Shown here in pieces: positions 20,733 through 30,041 of a DNA stretch of 64,000 bases. Under the pieces are notes generated by a model. It made no database searches. It was not told the DNA's origin and worked only from the letters and a program-made list of their open reading frames with translations. The translations under genes were made by a program, and so were the position numbers. The DNA is taken from NCBI GenBank assembly GCA_964475955.1, contig CAYYZY010000004.1:24418-88417 (forward strand). The letters run 5' to 3'. Each line of letters opens with the position of its first letter. Positions within the stretch are counted from its first letter, which is position 1. Source of the stretch: DATKZH01 sp964475955 (GTDB lineage Bacteria > Planctomycetota > Planctomycetia > Pirellulales > Thermoguttaceae).

Positions 20733-22820
20733 TCATCTTCTGGACGGCGGGGCGAAGGGGTCGTCGGCGGGCGACGGCGCGAACGGATCTCCGCTCGGCC
20801 GCGCGGGCGTGGAAGCGGGCGGCTTCGGCTTGGGAGGCGGCTTCTTCGTCCCCTCGCCCGGCGGAGACGCCCCCGGCTTCGGCGCCTCAGATTTCGCGCC
20901 CGCTTCGGAGTCGTCCGCCGAGTCGTCCTTCTCTTCCGGTGCGCGCTCCGGGCAGCGGAACGCCAACACGTGATAGGCGGGAATCTCCCACGCCCTCCCC
21001 AAGGCGCGCAGCGGCAAGACCCCGCCGCGCAATCGACCGACCACCTCCTTGCCGCTGGTCAGCCCGAACGTGAACGCCGGGTTGCTGCTCGGATCGTCCT
21101 CGTCCTGCCGGTCCATCCGGTGCAGCTCGTCGACGTCGACCGACGTCGCGCCGCCCGTCGCCGACAAGGAGAGCGCGGCGCCGTCGACCCGGGCGACGAG
21201 CAGGTTCCCGGCGACCAGCCGGCAGTGCGGCCCGCTCGGCTTGGCTTGCTCTTCGTCCGGGTCCGCATCCGGCTTGGCTTCGCTCACGGCCTCCACGCCG
21301 GCCAGCCGCGCGATGGCTCCCGGCGCCACCTTCACGCGGCCGAACCGCAACGTGGCCAGATCCAACTCCCCGCCGTCGAGGATCACCGACAACCGGCTCT
21401 TGTCGTGGAGCAGCAACCGGTGGACGGGCTGCGGCTCGCGCACCGGGTAGAGATAGTCGACCTCCTCAACCGGCACGGCAATCGGCCCCCACGCGGTGGC
21501 CGCGCCGATCTTCGACGGGGAGTCGGCCGCCAACGCCAACTGGTCGCCGTGATGGGTCTTCAACATGGCCACCGCCCCGGCCGGCGCCTTGCCGTCGGCC
21601 GAATCGGCGTGCAGGAACAGGGCGTTGACTTGCTTCGCCGCCAGCGCCACTTCCAGGCCCGTCTCCGATTCGAGCGTCAGCTCTCCAGCGTCGACCGGGC
21701 CGACCAAGACCTCGCCGTTGCGCAGATGGACGCGCATCGCCCGCCCCACGCCGCCGCCCCCGATCAGCAGGGCGACCTGTTCCAGGGGCACCTCGCTGGG
21801 GCCGAACCGGGTCTGGACGGTCAAGCCGCTGCCTCGCACGGTCCCGACCAGGCGGGCCCCCTCGCCCTGCACGAGCACGTCGGCCTTGCCCCGCTCAACC
21901 TCCCAGCGATCGGCCAGTTCCATCACCGCCTGCAACAAAGGGGCGCGCACGATGTCCTCTGCATAGATCGACCGCCCGCCGTTGAGGATCGTTCGACGCA
22001 CCTCCGACGGAACATCGCGCAGGAAATCCCGCGACTGAAACGGCTTGAACAACTCGGGCGGGCTCTTCGGATTGGGCGTGCCGCTCACGCGGCGCTGGGC
22101 CAGGCCGTGAACGATCGAAACTATCTTGTTCGCCGGCACCGTCACCGCGTAGCGGAACTGGAACTGCGTGCTCCCTTGCCGCTCGAGCACGGGCCGCAAC
22201 TCGCTTCGCGGACCGCCCAGGTAAACCAAAACCGCCGGGTAACTCGACGAAGACAAGGTGACCAGCATTCCGCATTCCTGCTCCCCCAAACCGGGCGTGC
22301 CCGCCGAACCCGGAGCCCCCGAAAAAGGGCCCCCGCCGGCCGCGACCGGCCTGCCCTGATCGGTGACCACCGACCGGACCGAGCTTCGAAACGAGAGCAT
22401 GATCCGCACGTCCAGGTTCATGGGCGTGCCCGTGGGGTTCTGGAAGCTGTCGACGTAACGGACCGCCGCCGTCTTCTTGTCGATCTTGATCCGCCGGGTG
22501 ATCTGGCAACCCGATCGCCCGCCGGTCATCACGTACTGCGTGCCGTCCGGCGTCATCATGCTCTGCGAGGGGGAGAACGTCGAACCGCCCACCAGCAGCA
22601 CCCCGGCGCTGCGAAACACGTGGTTCGTGCCCGACTGAATCGCCCCCTGCGGGCTCATGTCCCACGCGAACCCTTGGGTGTCTTGGATTTGGCGGCCGTA
22701 CTGGGCGGGCACCAGGCCCGAAGAAGTGTTCTGGCCGCTCTGCGCGATCGCCGCCGAGGGCAGGAGCCCGAGAAACATCACGAGCGGCGCGGCGTAGCGG
22801 CGAGGAGGTGGCGTGCCCAT
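20733..22820 (-). CDS. Exported protein of unknown function, paralogue B, Pro/Lys-rich tail
   Basis: 695-aa exported protein. Signal peptide PLVMFLGLLPSAAIAQ is followed by GLVPAQYGRQIQDTQGFAWDMSPQG and MMTPDGTQYVMTGG, matching the neighbouring 697-aa protein along the first two thirds, so the pair arose by tandem duplication. Instead of HEAT-like helices, the C-terminus (from about residue 625) is a disordered acidic then Lys/Pro-rich tail. ATG 22820 is chosen because GAGGGAGAACGG precedes it and the signal peptide starts there. A promoter-like -10 (TATACT) lies about 136 nt upstream. Function unknown. Confidence 0.78.
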   Translation of the reverse strand: MGTPPPRRYAAPLVMFLGLLPSAAIAQSGQNTSSGLVPAQYGRQIQDTQGFAWDMSPQGAIQSGTNHVFRSAGVLLVGGSTFSPSQSMMTPDGTQYVMTGGRSGCQITRRIKIDKKTAAVRYVDSFQNPTGTPMNLDVRIMLSFRSSVRSVVTDQGRPVAAGGGPFSGAPGSAGTPGLGEQECGMLVTLSSSSYPAVLVYLGGPRSELRPVLERQGSTQFQFRYAVTVPANKIVSIVHGLAQRRVSGTPNPKSPPELFKPFQSRDFLRDVPSEVRRTILNGGRSIYAEDIVRAPLLQAVMELADRWEVERGKADVLVQGEGARLVGTVRGSGLTVQTRFGPSEVPLEQVALLIGGGGVGRAMRVHLRNGEVLVGPVDAGELTLESETGLEVALAAKQVNALFLHADSADGKAPAGAVAMLKTHHGDQLALAADSPSKIGAATAWGPIAVPVEEVDYLYPVREPQPVHRLLLHDKSRLSVILDGGELDLATLRFGRVKVAPGAIARLAGVEAVSEAKPDADPDEEQAKPSGPHCRLVAGNLLVARVDGAALSLSATGGATSVDVDELHRMDRQDEDDPSSNPAFTFGLTSGKEVVGRLRGGVLPLRALGRAWEIPAYHVLAFRCPERAPEEKDDSADDSEAGAKSEAPKPGASPPGEGTKKPPPKPKPPASTPARPSGDPFAPSPADDPFAPPSRR

Positions 22821-23190
22821 CCGTTCTCCCTCTGTCCGATGACGCCCCCGGAAAACCGTGCCAGACGGGACGACTCGCGGTCTCCGACACCCCGGCGCGA
22901 GCGACCCGGCCTGCGCGGCGTCGTCCCACCCTGGGCAGCACCCAGCCGAGCATTCAGTATAGCGGAAACGGCAACGATTGGTCACGCTTTACGGCGCCCC
23001 GGCCACGGCTGCGTCTCCCGGGGCTCCCCCCCGATGTGACCGTCACGGCCAAGGGCAGGGCGTGTGGGGCCGCGAGAAGACACCCCCCTCAGGCGAGGTC
23101 CGCGGCGCTTGGCGTCACGCGGCTCGCCCGGATCAAAACAGAGAAAGCTCGCCCGCGCGCCTCCCGGGGTTACGCCAGACCTTCCCGGCG
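22821..23190. other. Intergenic region without a gene
   Basis: 370 nt between the permease stop and the paralogue B start, same orientation. It contains the promoter-like site at 22956-22985 and a short direct repeat (CGGGGTTACGCCAGACC / CGGCGTTACGCCAAGTC near 23165-23205). I see no open reading frame with coding character and no RNA gene. Confidence 0.6.
22956..22985 (-). promoter_or_regulatory. Sigma70-like promoter for the paralogue B gene
   Basis: Minus-strand -10 TATACT at 22961-22956 and a -35-like GTGACC at 22985-22980, spacer 18. It lies about 140 nt upstream of ATG 22820. The same TATACTG form of -10 occurs before other genes here (24825, 40830, 40996). Confidence 0.45.
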
Positions 23191-24141
23191 TTACGCCAAG
23201 TCGCGGTCTTCGAACAGGAGCAGCGCCAGGAATAGGGCCGCCAGGCAGTACAGCGCGCAGTAACCCGCCGCCGTCGTCAGGTAGATCAGTGGGACCTCCC
23301 GGCCGGTCGAAATGGCCGTCTCCATGTTGAACGTGTCGAGCACCGGAAGCACGGCGGCGAGGAATCTCCCCACGAACCCGACGATGGCGAACTCCCCTAA
23401 CGCGGAGTTGATCAACACCGGCACGAGATGGCCCAACACGTAGATCGACACGCAGATCACCAGGTTGGCCAGCATCGGCAGCCGAGTGGAAATCGCCACG
23501 CTGATCGAGGCGAGCACCACGGCTTCCATGAACGAGAGGCCCAAGCCGGGGATGGTCTGCTGCATCTCCTCCTGGCACTCCACGACAGACGGCTCGGGCA
23601 GCGAGCTCTCGCGCGCGTCGTAGACGACCTTGTACGAAACCGTACTGAGGAACAACCCGCCGAGCACGATGAACAGGATCAGCACGGGCGCGAGCACGCC
23701 GAGGAACTTGCCGACGATCAACTGGCGCCGTCCGATCGGCTTGGAAAGAAGCGTCAGGGCCGTGCGTCCCTCGATTTCCTCGGAGACCGAGACGCTCGCC
23801 GTCCAAACGGCCAGGATGATCGCCAGGATCTTGATCAGCGTCAGGCCCTCGGCCTTGAGCATCTTGATGTCTTCCCCGAACGTGTTGTACGGAATGAAGG
23901 GGAAGACGAGGATGGCGAAGATGCCGATCAGCACGAGCACGTAGAAGAGCGGTTGCGAGAGCGCCTCCTTCGCCGTCGTTCGTGCGATGGCGGCCACCTT
24001 CGGGACCAAGAGCGTCAGAAGCGCGACGATGCCGTACATCGCGCCCAGTGCCACGGCCACCACGACGCCCACGAGCCACAACGGTTTGACCCAGGCCAGC
24101 GACATCCCCAACAGAATCGGAGTCCCCACCGCCATCTCCAT
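23191..24141 (-). CDS. ABC-2 type transporter permease
   Basis: 316-aa polytopic membrane protein with about six hydrophobic helices (LVGVVVAVALGAMYGIVALL, YVLVLIGIFAILVFPFI, LIKILAIILAVWTASVSV, VLAPVLILFIVLGGLFL, and more toward the C-terminus, ending YCALYCLAALFLALLLF). The central motif EEIEGRTALTLLSKPIGRRQLIVGKFLG is typical of NosY/ABC-2 permeases, where the second helix is followed by the 'E-G-T/R-x-x-x-L-L-S-x-P' loop. No ATP-binding partner is encoded next to it, so the subunit must come from elsewhere. In planctomycetes such permeases often sit near MoxR/TPR operons. Confidence 0.85.
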   Translation of the reverse strand: MEMAVGTPILLGMSLAWVKPLWLVGVVVAVALGAMYGIVALLTLLVPKVAAIARTTAKEALSQPLFYVLVLIGIFAILVFPFIPYNTFGEDIKMLKAEGLTLIKILAIILAVWTASVSVSEEIEGRTALTLLSKPIGRRQLIVGKFLGVLAPVLILFIVLGGLFLSTVSYKVVYDARESSLPEPSVVECQEEMQQTIPGLGLSFMEAVVLASISVAISTRLPMLANLVICVSIYVLGHLVPVLINSALGEFAIVGFVGRFLAAVLPVLDTFNMETAISTGREVPLIYLTTAAGYCALYCLAALFLALLLFEDRDLA

Positions 24142-24507
24142 TTTGGTATCCCGTCAACGCCTGACTTGTCTGTACGGAGAACGCCGCCCGAGCCTTCGCC
24201 GGCTTGCACGTCCCTACGTTCGGCGTACCCAATAGGTTCGAGGGTCGCGGATCCGAAACCCCCCTGACTAATGTGACCGCCTAGCTGCGAATCCCACCCG
24301 TTGGGGCCAGGGGAGTAACCCACCCGGACCGAGAACCGACGCCCGCAGCCCGACCAATGAGGGGCAAGCCACGAATACGACAGCGCAGGTTCGACTCGGA
24401 TGCGGGTTCGGGCACCCTGGAGCAGTGTCCGGATTCCCCAAGTGATTACGCGTTTTGCCCCGCTTCACGTCGAAGTCGGCCGTTGGTCGATCTTGCGCTG
24501 GAGTGTA
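24142..24507. other. Intergenic region without a recognised gene
   Basis: 366 nt between two minus-strand genes. Short TTCGA-containing stretches (near 24236 and 24389) recall tRNA T-arms, but I could not fold an acceptor or anticodon arm around either. No convincing coding sequence, terminator or repeat is seen. Confidence 0.5.
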
Positions 24508-24798
24508 CTAATGCCGCACGCCGAAGTCGCGAAACTCGCCCGTCGCGGGCCGCACGTTCTGCTCCATGCGTTCGATGTACCGCTCCATGGCCGAGCGGAC
24601 CGACGCCACAAACGAACCCAGCTCTTCCGAGGGGCCCTCGGCCACCAGATGGACCCGCCCGTCGCGCAGGTTGCGCACGTATCCGGTAACGGGAAATCTC
24701 GCCGCGATTCGCCGGGTCGTGTAACGGAAACCGACGCCTTGAACCAGCCCCTCGAAAAAGACCTCCCGCCGCTGGTTGCCCTCGGCTTCCGTCACCAT
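24508..24798 (-). CDS. acyP: Acylphosphatase
   Basis: 96-aa enzyme that hydrolyses acyl phosphates to carboxylate and phosphate. It has the signature VQGVGFRYTTRRIA with the catalytic Arg, and GYVRNLRDGRVHLVAEG with the catalytic Asn. Length matches the family (about 90-100 aa). ATG 24798 is chosen because GGGAG lies a few nt upstream; the open frame continues 62 codons further but has no family similarity. A TATACT -10 box lies at 24825-24820 on the minus strand. Its acyl phosphate substrates overlap with those of the two acetate kinases in the window, but linkage is not close. Confidence 0.92.
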   Translation of the reverse strand: MVTEAEGNQRREVFFEGLVQGVGFRYTTRRIAARFPVTGYVRNLRDGRVHLVAEGPSEELGSFVASVRSAMERYIERMEQNVRPATGEFRDFGVRH

Positions 24799-24939
24799 TC
24801 TCGCTCCCTGCAAACCCTCAGTATAGCGCGGCGATCCGGGCGTTTCCAGTAGTTCAAGAATGCGCCCCCCGAAAGGTGGCACCTCGAGGGAGCCTTCCTG
24901 CGACCCCTCACTGGTGTCCTGGGCTGGGTCCGTTTCGTC

Positions 24940-24968
24940 TTGACCTACGCTTCGGGATTCCCTACCCT
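24940..24968 (+). promoter_or_regulatory. Possible promoter for the CxxxCH protein gene
   Basis: TTGACC at 24940-24945 and a weak -10 TACCCT at 24963-24968 with a 17-nt spacer. Transcription would begin within a few nt of ATG 24978, so the mRNA might be nearly leaderless. The -35 is good and the -10 poor. Confidence 0.35.
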
Positions 24969-24977
24969 CGGCGCGCC

Positions 24978-26330
24978 ATGTCAACCGTAATCCCGACAGT
25001 CCGATCGCTGCTGCCTGTTCTCGTCCTCCTCGCCGGGGGCGCCGTGGCGGTCGCTCCCAGGCCGGCGCGCTCGGCGGGCGAGGCTACCCCTGCTTCCGAG
25101 GGGGTTCTCGTGCTGCGAAACGGGAATCTGCTTCGCGGCAAGATCACCGAAACGTCGGACGGGTTCCTGGTCGAAGTCGACCTCGGACGAATCCGCGTAC
25201 CGGCCGACGAGGTCGACTTCCGCTGCCGCACGCTCAAGGAGGCGTACGAGCGATGGAAATCGCGGATCGAGCCGGGCGATGTGCGCGCGCACCTCGAGCT
25301 GGCCGCCTGGTGCCAGCGATACGGCCTGCTCGGATTGGCCGCCCAAGAATTGGACCAAGTCAGGGCGTTGGCCCCCGAGCACCCGATGATCCCGCTCCTA
25401 AGGCGGCGAATCGAGATGGGCGCTTCTTGCCGGCCGGAGCGTGCCGAACCACCCGACAAGCCCCGCGACCGGCCGCCCCCGCCCAAGGAGCTCGATCGCC
25501 TCGTCCGCGAAATGCCGCCCGGCACCATGGAGCGGTTCACCAGGGAAATCCAGCCGCTGTTGGTGAACCGCTGCTCTGCGACGGCATGCCACGGTCCGGC
25601 AAGCGAGCAGGATTTCCGGCTGCTTCGCATTCCCTCCGGTCGGCCGGCCAGTCGCCGGCTCACGCAGCGGAACCTGCATAGCGCGCTGGAGTTGATCGAT
25701 CGCGACGACCCCGCCAAGAGCAAGCTCTTGACCGTCCCCGCCGAAGCGCATGGCTCGGCCGAGGCCCCCTTCGGCAAAGGGCGGCAAGACCAGTACTGGC
25801 GCCTGGCCGACTGGGTCTTTCAGGTTGCCGAGAAAACGCATGGCACGCCGGCGGTTGCTGCCAAGACCCCCCAGCGCGAGTCGCCGGCCCAGGTGCCTCC
25901 CCGAATGCAGGCGACGTCGGCCGCCCACACGGCGCCGGTCGAGCCTGGTGCGCGTAGCGGGTCGCCGGTCGTATCCGCGGCGTGGCCGGCCGGCGCGCCG
26001 TCGTCGGCCCCGTCCGTCCCGTCCGCCCCGTCCGCCCGTGGCAAGGCCGTGGCCGACCGAGAAGGCGGAGTTGTCGTCAGCGGATCGATGGTCGTGGGCG
26101 GGAAGCCGGCCGCCGGAGCGGCTTCGGCCGATCCCTTCGATCCCGGGGCGTTCAATCGACGCTTCTTCCCGGAGCGAGCGGCGCCGAAACGCAAGGAAAC
26201 CCACGCCTGGGATGAGTTCATCGACCGGCAGCAAGGGGCCGCCCCCCCGGTCGCCTCGCCCGGCAATCCTCCCCCGCCCGGCAATCCCCCCACCGGTGCG
26301 GAGCCCCCCTCGCCGGGGCCGGTCAAATAG
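24978..26330 (+). CDS. Exported protein with CxxxCH haem-like motif and Pro/Ala-rich tail
   Basis: 450-aa exported protein. Signal peptide SLLPVLVLLAGGAVAVA precedes a small domain (VLVLRNGNLLRGKITETSDG, a beta unit found in many planctomycete exported proteins) and a helical TPR-like part. Around residue 195 comes FTREIQPLLVNRCSATACHG, in which CSATACH gives a CxxxCH motif as in the planctomycete cytochrome-type domains with five-residue haem sites. From about residue 300 it is low-complexity and presumably disordered. Start at ATG 24978 gives the signal peptide. It overlaps the convergent Nudix gene by 8 nt. Whether haem is bound is not shown by sequence alone. Confidence 0.75.
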   Translation: MSTVIPTVRSLLPVLVLLAGGAVAVAPRPARSAGEATPASEGVLVLRNGNLLRGKITETSDGFLVEVDLGRIRVPADEVDFRCRTLKEAYERWKSRIEPGDVRAHLELAAWCQRYGLLGLAAQELDQVRALAPEHPMIPLLRRRIEMGASCRPERAEPPDKPRDRPPPPKELDRLVREMPPGTMERFTREIQPLLVNRCSATACHGPASEQDFRLLRIPSGRPASRRLTQRNLHSALELIDRDDPAKSKLLTVPAEAHGSAEAPFGKGRQDQYWRLADWVFQVAEKTHGTPAVAAKTPQRESPAQVPPRMQATSAAHTAPVEPGARSGSPVVSAAWPAGAPSSAPSVPSAPSARGKAVADREGGVVVSGSMVVGGKPAAGAASADPFDPGAFNRRFFPERAAPKRKETHAWDEFIDRQQGAAPPVASPGNPPPPGNPPTGAEPPSPGPVK

Positions 26331-26748
26331 GCAGCTCGATCTCGCCGGATGCCAGGGCGGCGAGAAAGTGCCGATTGCTTTCCAACAGATCGGGCAGCTC
26401 GGCCATCTCTTGCAGCGCGAACCAATGGACCGACTCCACCTCGGCCGGATTCGGCGCGATCGCGGCGTCGGGTTCCAGTCGGCCGAGCCACCAGGCCAGG
26501 TTCACGCCCCACGGCGTGACGCTTCGCCAGATTCGCCGCTCGGGAGCGATCGTCACCGCCAGCTCCTCGCGGATCTCGCGCTCGAGCGCCTCGGCTTCCG
26601 ATTCGTCGGCCTCGATCGCGCCGCCGGGGAAGCAGAACGTGCGCGGCGCGACCACCCGTCGCGACCGGCGGATCACCAGTAAGCGGCCGTTGCGAATGAT
26701 CACGGCCACGGCGCCGCGCTTTCCCCGAGGCTCGACGATATTCGACAT
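26323..26748 (-). CDS. Nudix hydrolase
   Basis: 141-aa hydrolase of nucleoside diphosphate-linked compounds. The Nudix box is GGAIEADESEAEALEREIREEL (G-x5-E-x7-RE-x2-EE), with the Gly that usually follows the EE pair replaced by Ala. The N-terminal strand AVAVIIRNGRLLVIRRS and a WxLQE-like segment (VHWFALQEMAEL) fit the fold. It ends 8 nt inside the convergent gene and is divergent from recQ. The substrate cannot be inferred. Confidence 0.9.
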   Translation of the reverse strand: MSNIVEPRGKRGAVAVIIRNGRLLVIRRSRRVVAPRTFCFPGGAIEADESEAEALEREIREELAVTIAPERRIWRSVTPWGVNLAWWLGRLEPDAAIAPNPAEVESVHWFALQEMAELPDLLESNRHFLAALASGEIELPI

Positions 26749-26799
26749 GGCCTCGTATCCTATCGCCGATGCGCGGCGCTTGCCAGCAGCCCGCCCCGG

Positions 26800-26828
26800 T
26801 TGGACCCGTCCGGACCTCGGGCTATAAT
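26800..26828 (+). promoter_or_regulatory. Sigma70 promoter for recQ
   Basis: TTGGAC at 26800-26805, 17-nt spacer, perfect TATAAT at 26823-26828. It lies 67 nt upstream of ATG 26895 and between divergent genes. This is the best promoter match in the window. Confidence 0.7.
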
Positions 26829-26894
26829 TCGTCGGTCGTGCCGCCTCGACTGCGCAGTCGTCGAAACGGGACCCGCCCCACCAATTCCTCCGTC

Positions 26895-29800
26895 ATGTCC
26901 GAAGTCGAAGCGCCGAACCTGGATTCGTACCTGCCGCGCTTCCGGCTGGCGTCGTTTCGCCCCGGACAAAGAGAGGTGATCGAGGCGGTGCTGGCCGGTG
27001 AAGACTGCTTGTGCGTGATGCCGACCGGCGGCGGCAAGAGCCTCTGCTACCAACTGCCCGCCCTGGCGCTGGACGGGCTCACGCTGGTTGTTTCTCCCTT
27101 GATCGCCCTGATGCAGGACCAGGTGGGTCAACTCCAGGCGCTGGGCCTGCCGGCCACGTTCATCAACAGCACCCTCACGATGGCCGAGCAGCAGGCCCGG
27201 CTGGAGAACATCAGCCGGGGCCGATACCGCCTGGTGTACGTGGTGCCGGAGCGTTTCCGCAGCCCGCGGTTTCTGGAAGCGGTTCATCCGATTGGGGTGA
27301 AATTGCTGGCCATCGACGAGGCGCACTGCATCAGCGAGTGGGGGCACGACTTCCGGCCCGACTACTCCCGGCTGGGCATGTTTCGCCGGCGGTTCGGCAG
27401 CCCGACGACCATCGCGCTGACGGCCACGGCCACCGACGCCGTGCGCCGCGACATCGTCGAGCAGTTGCACCTCCGGAACCCCCGCATCCTGGTCACCGGC
27501 TTCGCCCGGCCCAACCTGTTCTACGAGGTCTGGTCGCCGCGGTCGGAACGCCAGAAGGCGGAGATGCTGATCCGTTTCCTGCGACGCACGCCGGGCACCG
27601 GCATCGTCTACGCCTCGACCCGCAAACGGACCGAAGAAATCGCCGGGCGCATCGCCGGAGAGCTGGGCCGCTCGACGGTCGCCTATCACGCCGGCCTGCT
27701 GCCCGACGAGCGCCGCCGGGCCCAGGAGGCGTTCATGCGCGGCCGGATCGAGATCGTGGCGGCCACGACGGCCTTCGGTATGGGGATCGACAAGGCCGAC
27801 GTGCGCTTCGTCGTCCACTACAACCTGCCGGGGAGCCTCGAGGCGTACTACCAGGAGGCGGGCCGCGCCGGGCGCGACGGCAAACCCTCCCGGTGCCTGC
27901 TGTTGTACCATGCGTCGGACCGCTATCTCCAGGAGTACTTCATCGAGAGCGCCTACCCCGCACGCGAGATGGTGGCCCGCGTGTACGACTGCCTCCGGGC
28001 GGTCAAGGACGACCCCATCGAGCTGACGCAGCAGGAGATCAAGGAGCGGCTCAGCCTGCCGATCGGTTCCGAAGGCGTGGGCACCTGCGAGCAACTGCTC
28101 GAGTCGGCCGGGGTGCTGGAGCGCCTGGTCGCCTCCCAGAACCGGGCCGCCGTGCGCGTCGAAAGCGACCTGCCCACCCTGCTCGATCTGCTCCCCAAGC
28201 AGGCCAAGGTGCGGCGGCGCGTGCTTCGGGCGGTCGAAGACCTGGTCGGAACGCGCCGGCACGAGATGGTGTTCGTGCATCCGCGGGAACTGCGCGAACG
28301 GAGCGGGCTCGATCACCCCTCGGTGACCCACGCCCTCCGCGAACTGAACCGGCTCGAGGCGTTCACCTACGTGCCCCCGTTCCGCGGCAGGGCGATCCGC
28401 ATGATCCGCCGCGACGTGCCGTTCGACGAGCTGGAAATCGACTTCGACACCCTCGAACGACGCAAGGCCGCCGAGTACGGGAAGCTCAACCAGGTGATGT
28501 ATTACGCCATCAGCCCGCGCTGCCGGCAGGAGGAAATCCTCCGCTACTTCGGCGACCGGCGCAGCGCGCCCTGCGGCCACTGCGACAATTGCGGCCAGCG
28601 ACCGGCCAGCACGGAAGCGGTGCCGGCCCGCCAGACGGCCGTCGACGGCAAGCTCCTGGAAGCCGTGCGCATGGTGCTCAGCGGCGTCGCCCGATCGCAG
28701 CTCCGGCTCACCGTGGGCTGCGGCAAGAACCTGTTGGCGCAGATGCTCTGCGGCTCCGCCTCGGCCAAGATGCGCAAGCTCGGCCTCGACTCGCTGAGCA
28801 CCTTCGGCCTGCTCCAACACCTCTCGCAGCCGGAGGTGGCTACGCTCGTCGACGGCCTGGTCGTGACGGGCCACCTCGAACAGACCGAGTTCGAGCCCCG
28901 CCGACCCGTGATCCAATTGACGCCGCTCGGTTCCGACCTGATGAAAGGCAAAGCCGAACTCGAGGCGGCCCCGCCCATCCCGCCCGAACTGCTGCACAAG
29001 ATCCGAGGCAGCACCCTCACCGCTCGGCCTGACGATCGCGGCGGAAGCGACGTGGGGCGGCCGCCTGAACCGGCCCCCGAGGCCGCCCAGGGGGACGCCT
29101 TGCCGCCCGCCGATCCGGAACTCCTCCGCGCCCTGCGGGCATGGCGCGACAAGGTCGCGGTCGAGGCGTCGCTGCCGGCGTACTGCGTGCTGTCCAACGC
29201 CACGATCGACGAGTTGGCGCGGCGGCGGCCCGCGTCGTCGGAGCGACTGCTGGCGGTTCGCGGCATCGGCCCGGCCAAGCTGGAGAAGTACGGAGACGCG
29301 CTGCTGGCCATGTTGCGGCCGGCTGATTCCGAGGCCGCGGGAGACGCCCCGGCCAGCCCCGAGGCGAAAGGGGCGCTTCCGCCGGAAACGCCCTGGTGGC
29401 ACGCGTCGAGCGAGGAGAGCCCGGCAGACACCCCGGGCGCCGGCGGCCCCCGTGCCGAGGGTTCGCCTGCTGAGGGCCCCCAGTCCGAGCAGCCCGCGCC
29501 GGGCCCCCCGTCCCCGGAGGAACCGGCGCGGCCGGGGAACGGACGCCGGCCGAGCACCTCTTCCGAGGGGGGCAAGTCGGCACGTCCCCCAGCCGATCGG
29601 CCCAGCCATTACTGGACCTGGCGCTTGCTCTCCGATGGGTTCTCCGCCGACGAATGTGGAGCAATTCGGGGAATCGGGCGCGACGTGATCGTCGACCACT
29701 TGCTCCGGGCCGCAGAACAGGGCTTGCCGGTGCGACCGGAGTGGTGCCTTTCCGAAACTTTGCTCCGCGAGCTGCGCCGCCTGGTCACTTCGGAGGCACC

Positions 29801-29900
29801 GGAACCGATCGCCTCGCTCCTGTCCCAATTGCCCGCCGGCACCCGGCACGAGGAGCTCCGGTTGTTCCTGCTGGCCAATGGGCAGCCCGCGAAAGGCTGA
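26895..29900 (+). CDS. recQ: RecQ-family ATP-dependent DNA helicase with C-terminal extension
   Basis: 1001-aa superfamily 2 helicase, about 400 aa longer than typical bacterial RecQ. Walker A MPTGGGKS (residues 42-49), DEAH at 141-144 with HCISEWGHDFRPDY, helicase motifs to QEAGRAGRDGKPS, then the RecQ zinc site (C543, C560, C563, C566). Next come the RQC winged helix and an HRDC domain (about 740-810; LLAVRGIGPAKLEKYGDALL). A Pro/Glu-rich linker leads to an extra helix-turn-helix domain (about 900-985; TWRLLSDGFSADECGAI). ATG 26895 chosen: the family core begins right after it and a strong promoter lies 67 nt upstream. Role: recombination and fork repair. Confidence 0.93.
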   Translation: MSEVEAPNLDSYLPRFRLASFRPGQREVIEAVLAGEDCLCVMPTGGGKSLCYQLPALALDGLTLVVSPLIALMQDQVGQLQALGLPATFINSTLTMAEQQARLENISRGRYRLVYVVPERFRSPRFLEAVHPIGVKLLAIDEAHCISEWGHDFRPDYSRLGMFRRRFGSPTTIALTATATDAVRRDIVEQLHLRNPRILVTGFARPNLFYEVWSPRSERQKAEMLIRFLRRTPGTGIVYASTRKRTEEIAGRIAGELGRSTVAYHAGLLPDERRRAQEAFMRGRIEIVAATTAFGMGIDKADVRFVVHYNLPGSLEAYYQEAGRAGRDGKPSRCLLLYHASDRYLQEYFIESAYPAREMVARVYDCLRAVKDDPIELTQQEIKERLSLPIGSEGVGTCEQLLESAGVLERLVASQNRAAVRVESDLPTLLDLLPKQAKVRRRVLRAVEDLVGTRRHEMVFVHPRELRERSGLDHPSVTHALRELNRLEAFTYVPPFRGRAIRMIRRDVPFDELEIDFDTLERRKAAEYGKLNQVMYYAISPRCRQEEILRYFGDRRSAPCGHCDNCGQRPASTEAVPARQTAVDGKLLEAVRMVLSGVARSQLRLTVGCGKNLLAQMLCGSASAKMRKLGLDSLSTFGLLQHLSQPEVATLVDGLVVTGHLEQTEFEPRRPVIQLTPLGSDLMKGKAELEAAPPIPPELLHKIRGSTLTARPDDRGGSDVGRPPEPAPEAAQGDALPPADPELLRALRAWRDKVAVEASLPAYCVLSNATIDELARRRPASSERLLAVRGIGPAKLEKYGDALLAMLRPADSEAAGDAPASPEAKGALPPETPWWHASSEESPADTPGAGGPRAEGSPAEGPQSEQPAPGPPSPEEPARPGNGRRPSTSSEGGKSARPPADRPSHYWTWRLLSDGFSADECGAIRGIGRDVIVDHLLRAAEQGLPVRPEWCLSETLLRELRRLVTSEAPEPIASLLSQLPAGTRHEELRLFLLANGQPAKG

Positions 29901-30041
29901 CAAGGCGAGGCATCCTCGCGAGGTTGCCCCGCTTTTTGAGGCTTCGCCGCTTTGTTGCCCGAAAACCTCGGCGCATGCGGTAAAATATCGGTGTGGGCTT
30001 CGACCGGACCGCAAGCCATTGCTACGAAGCGCGATAACGGC

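Noticed and set aside
23191..24141. Complete ABC exporter
   Set aside because: No ATP-binding subunit gene is found next to the permease.
24220..24420. Possible tRNA (TTCGA-containing T-arm-like sequences)
   Set aside because: No acceptor stem, anticodon arm or CCA end could be paired around them on either strand.
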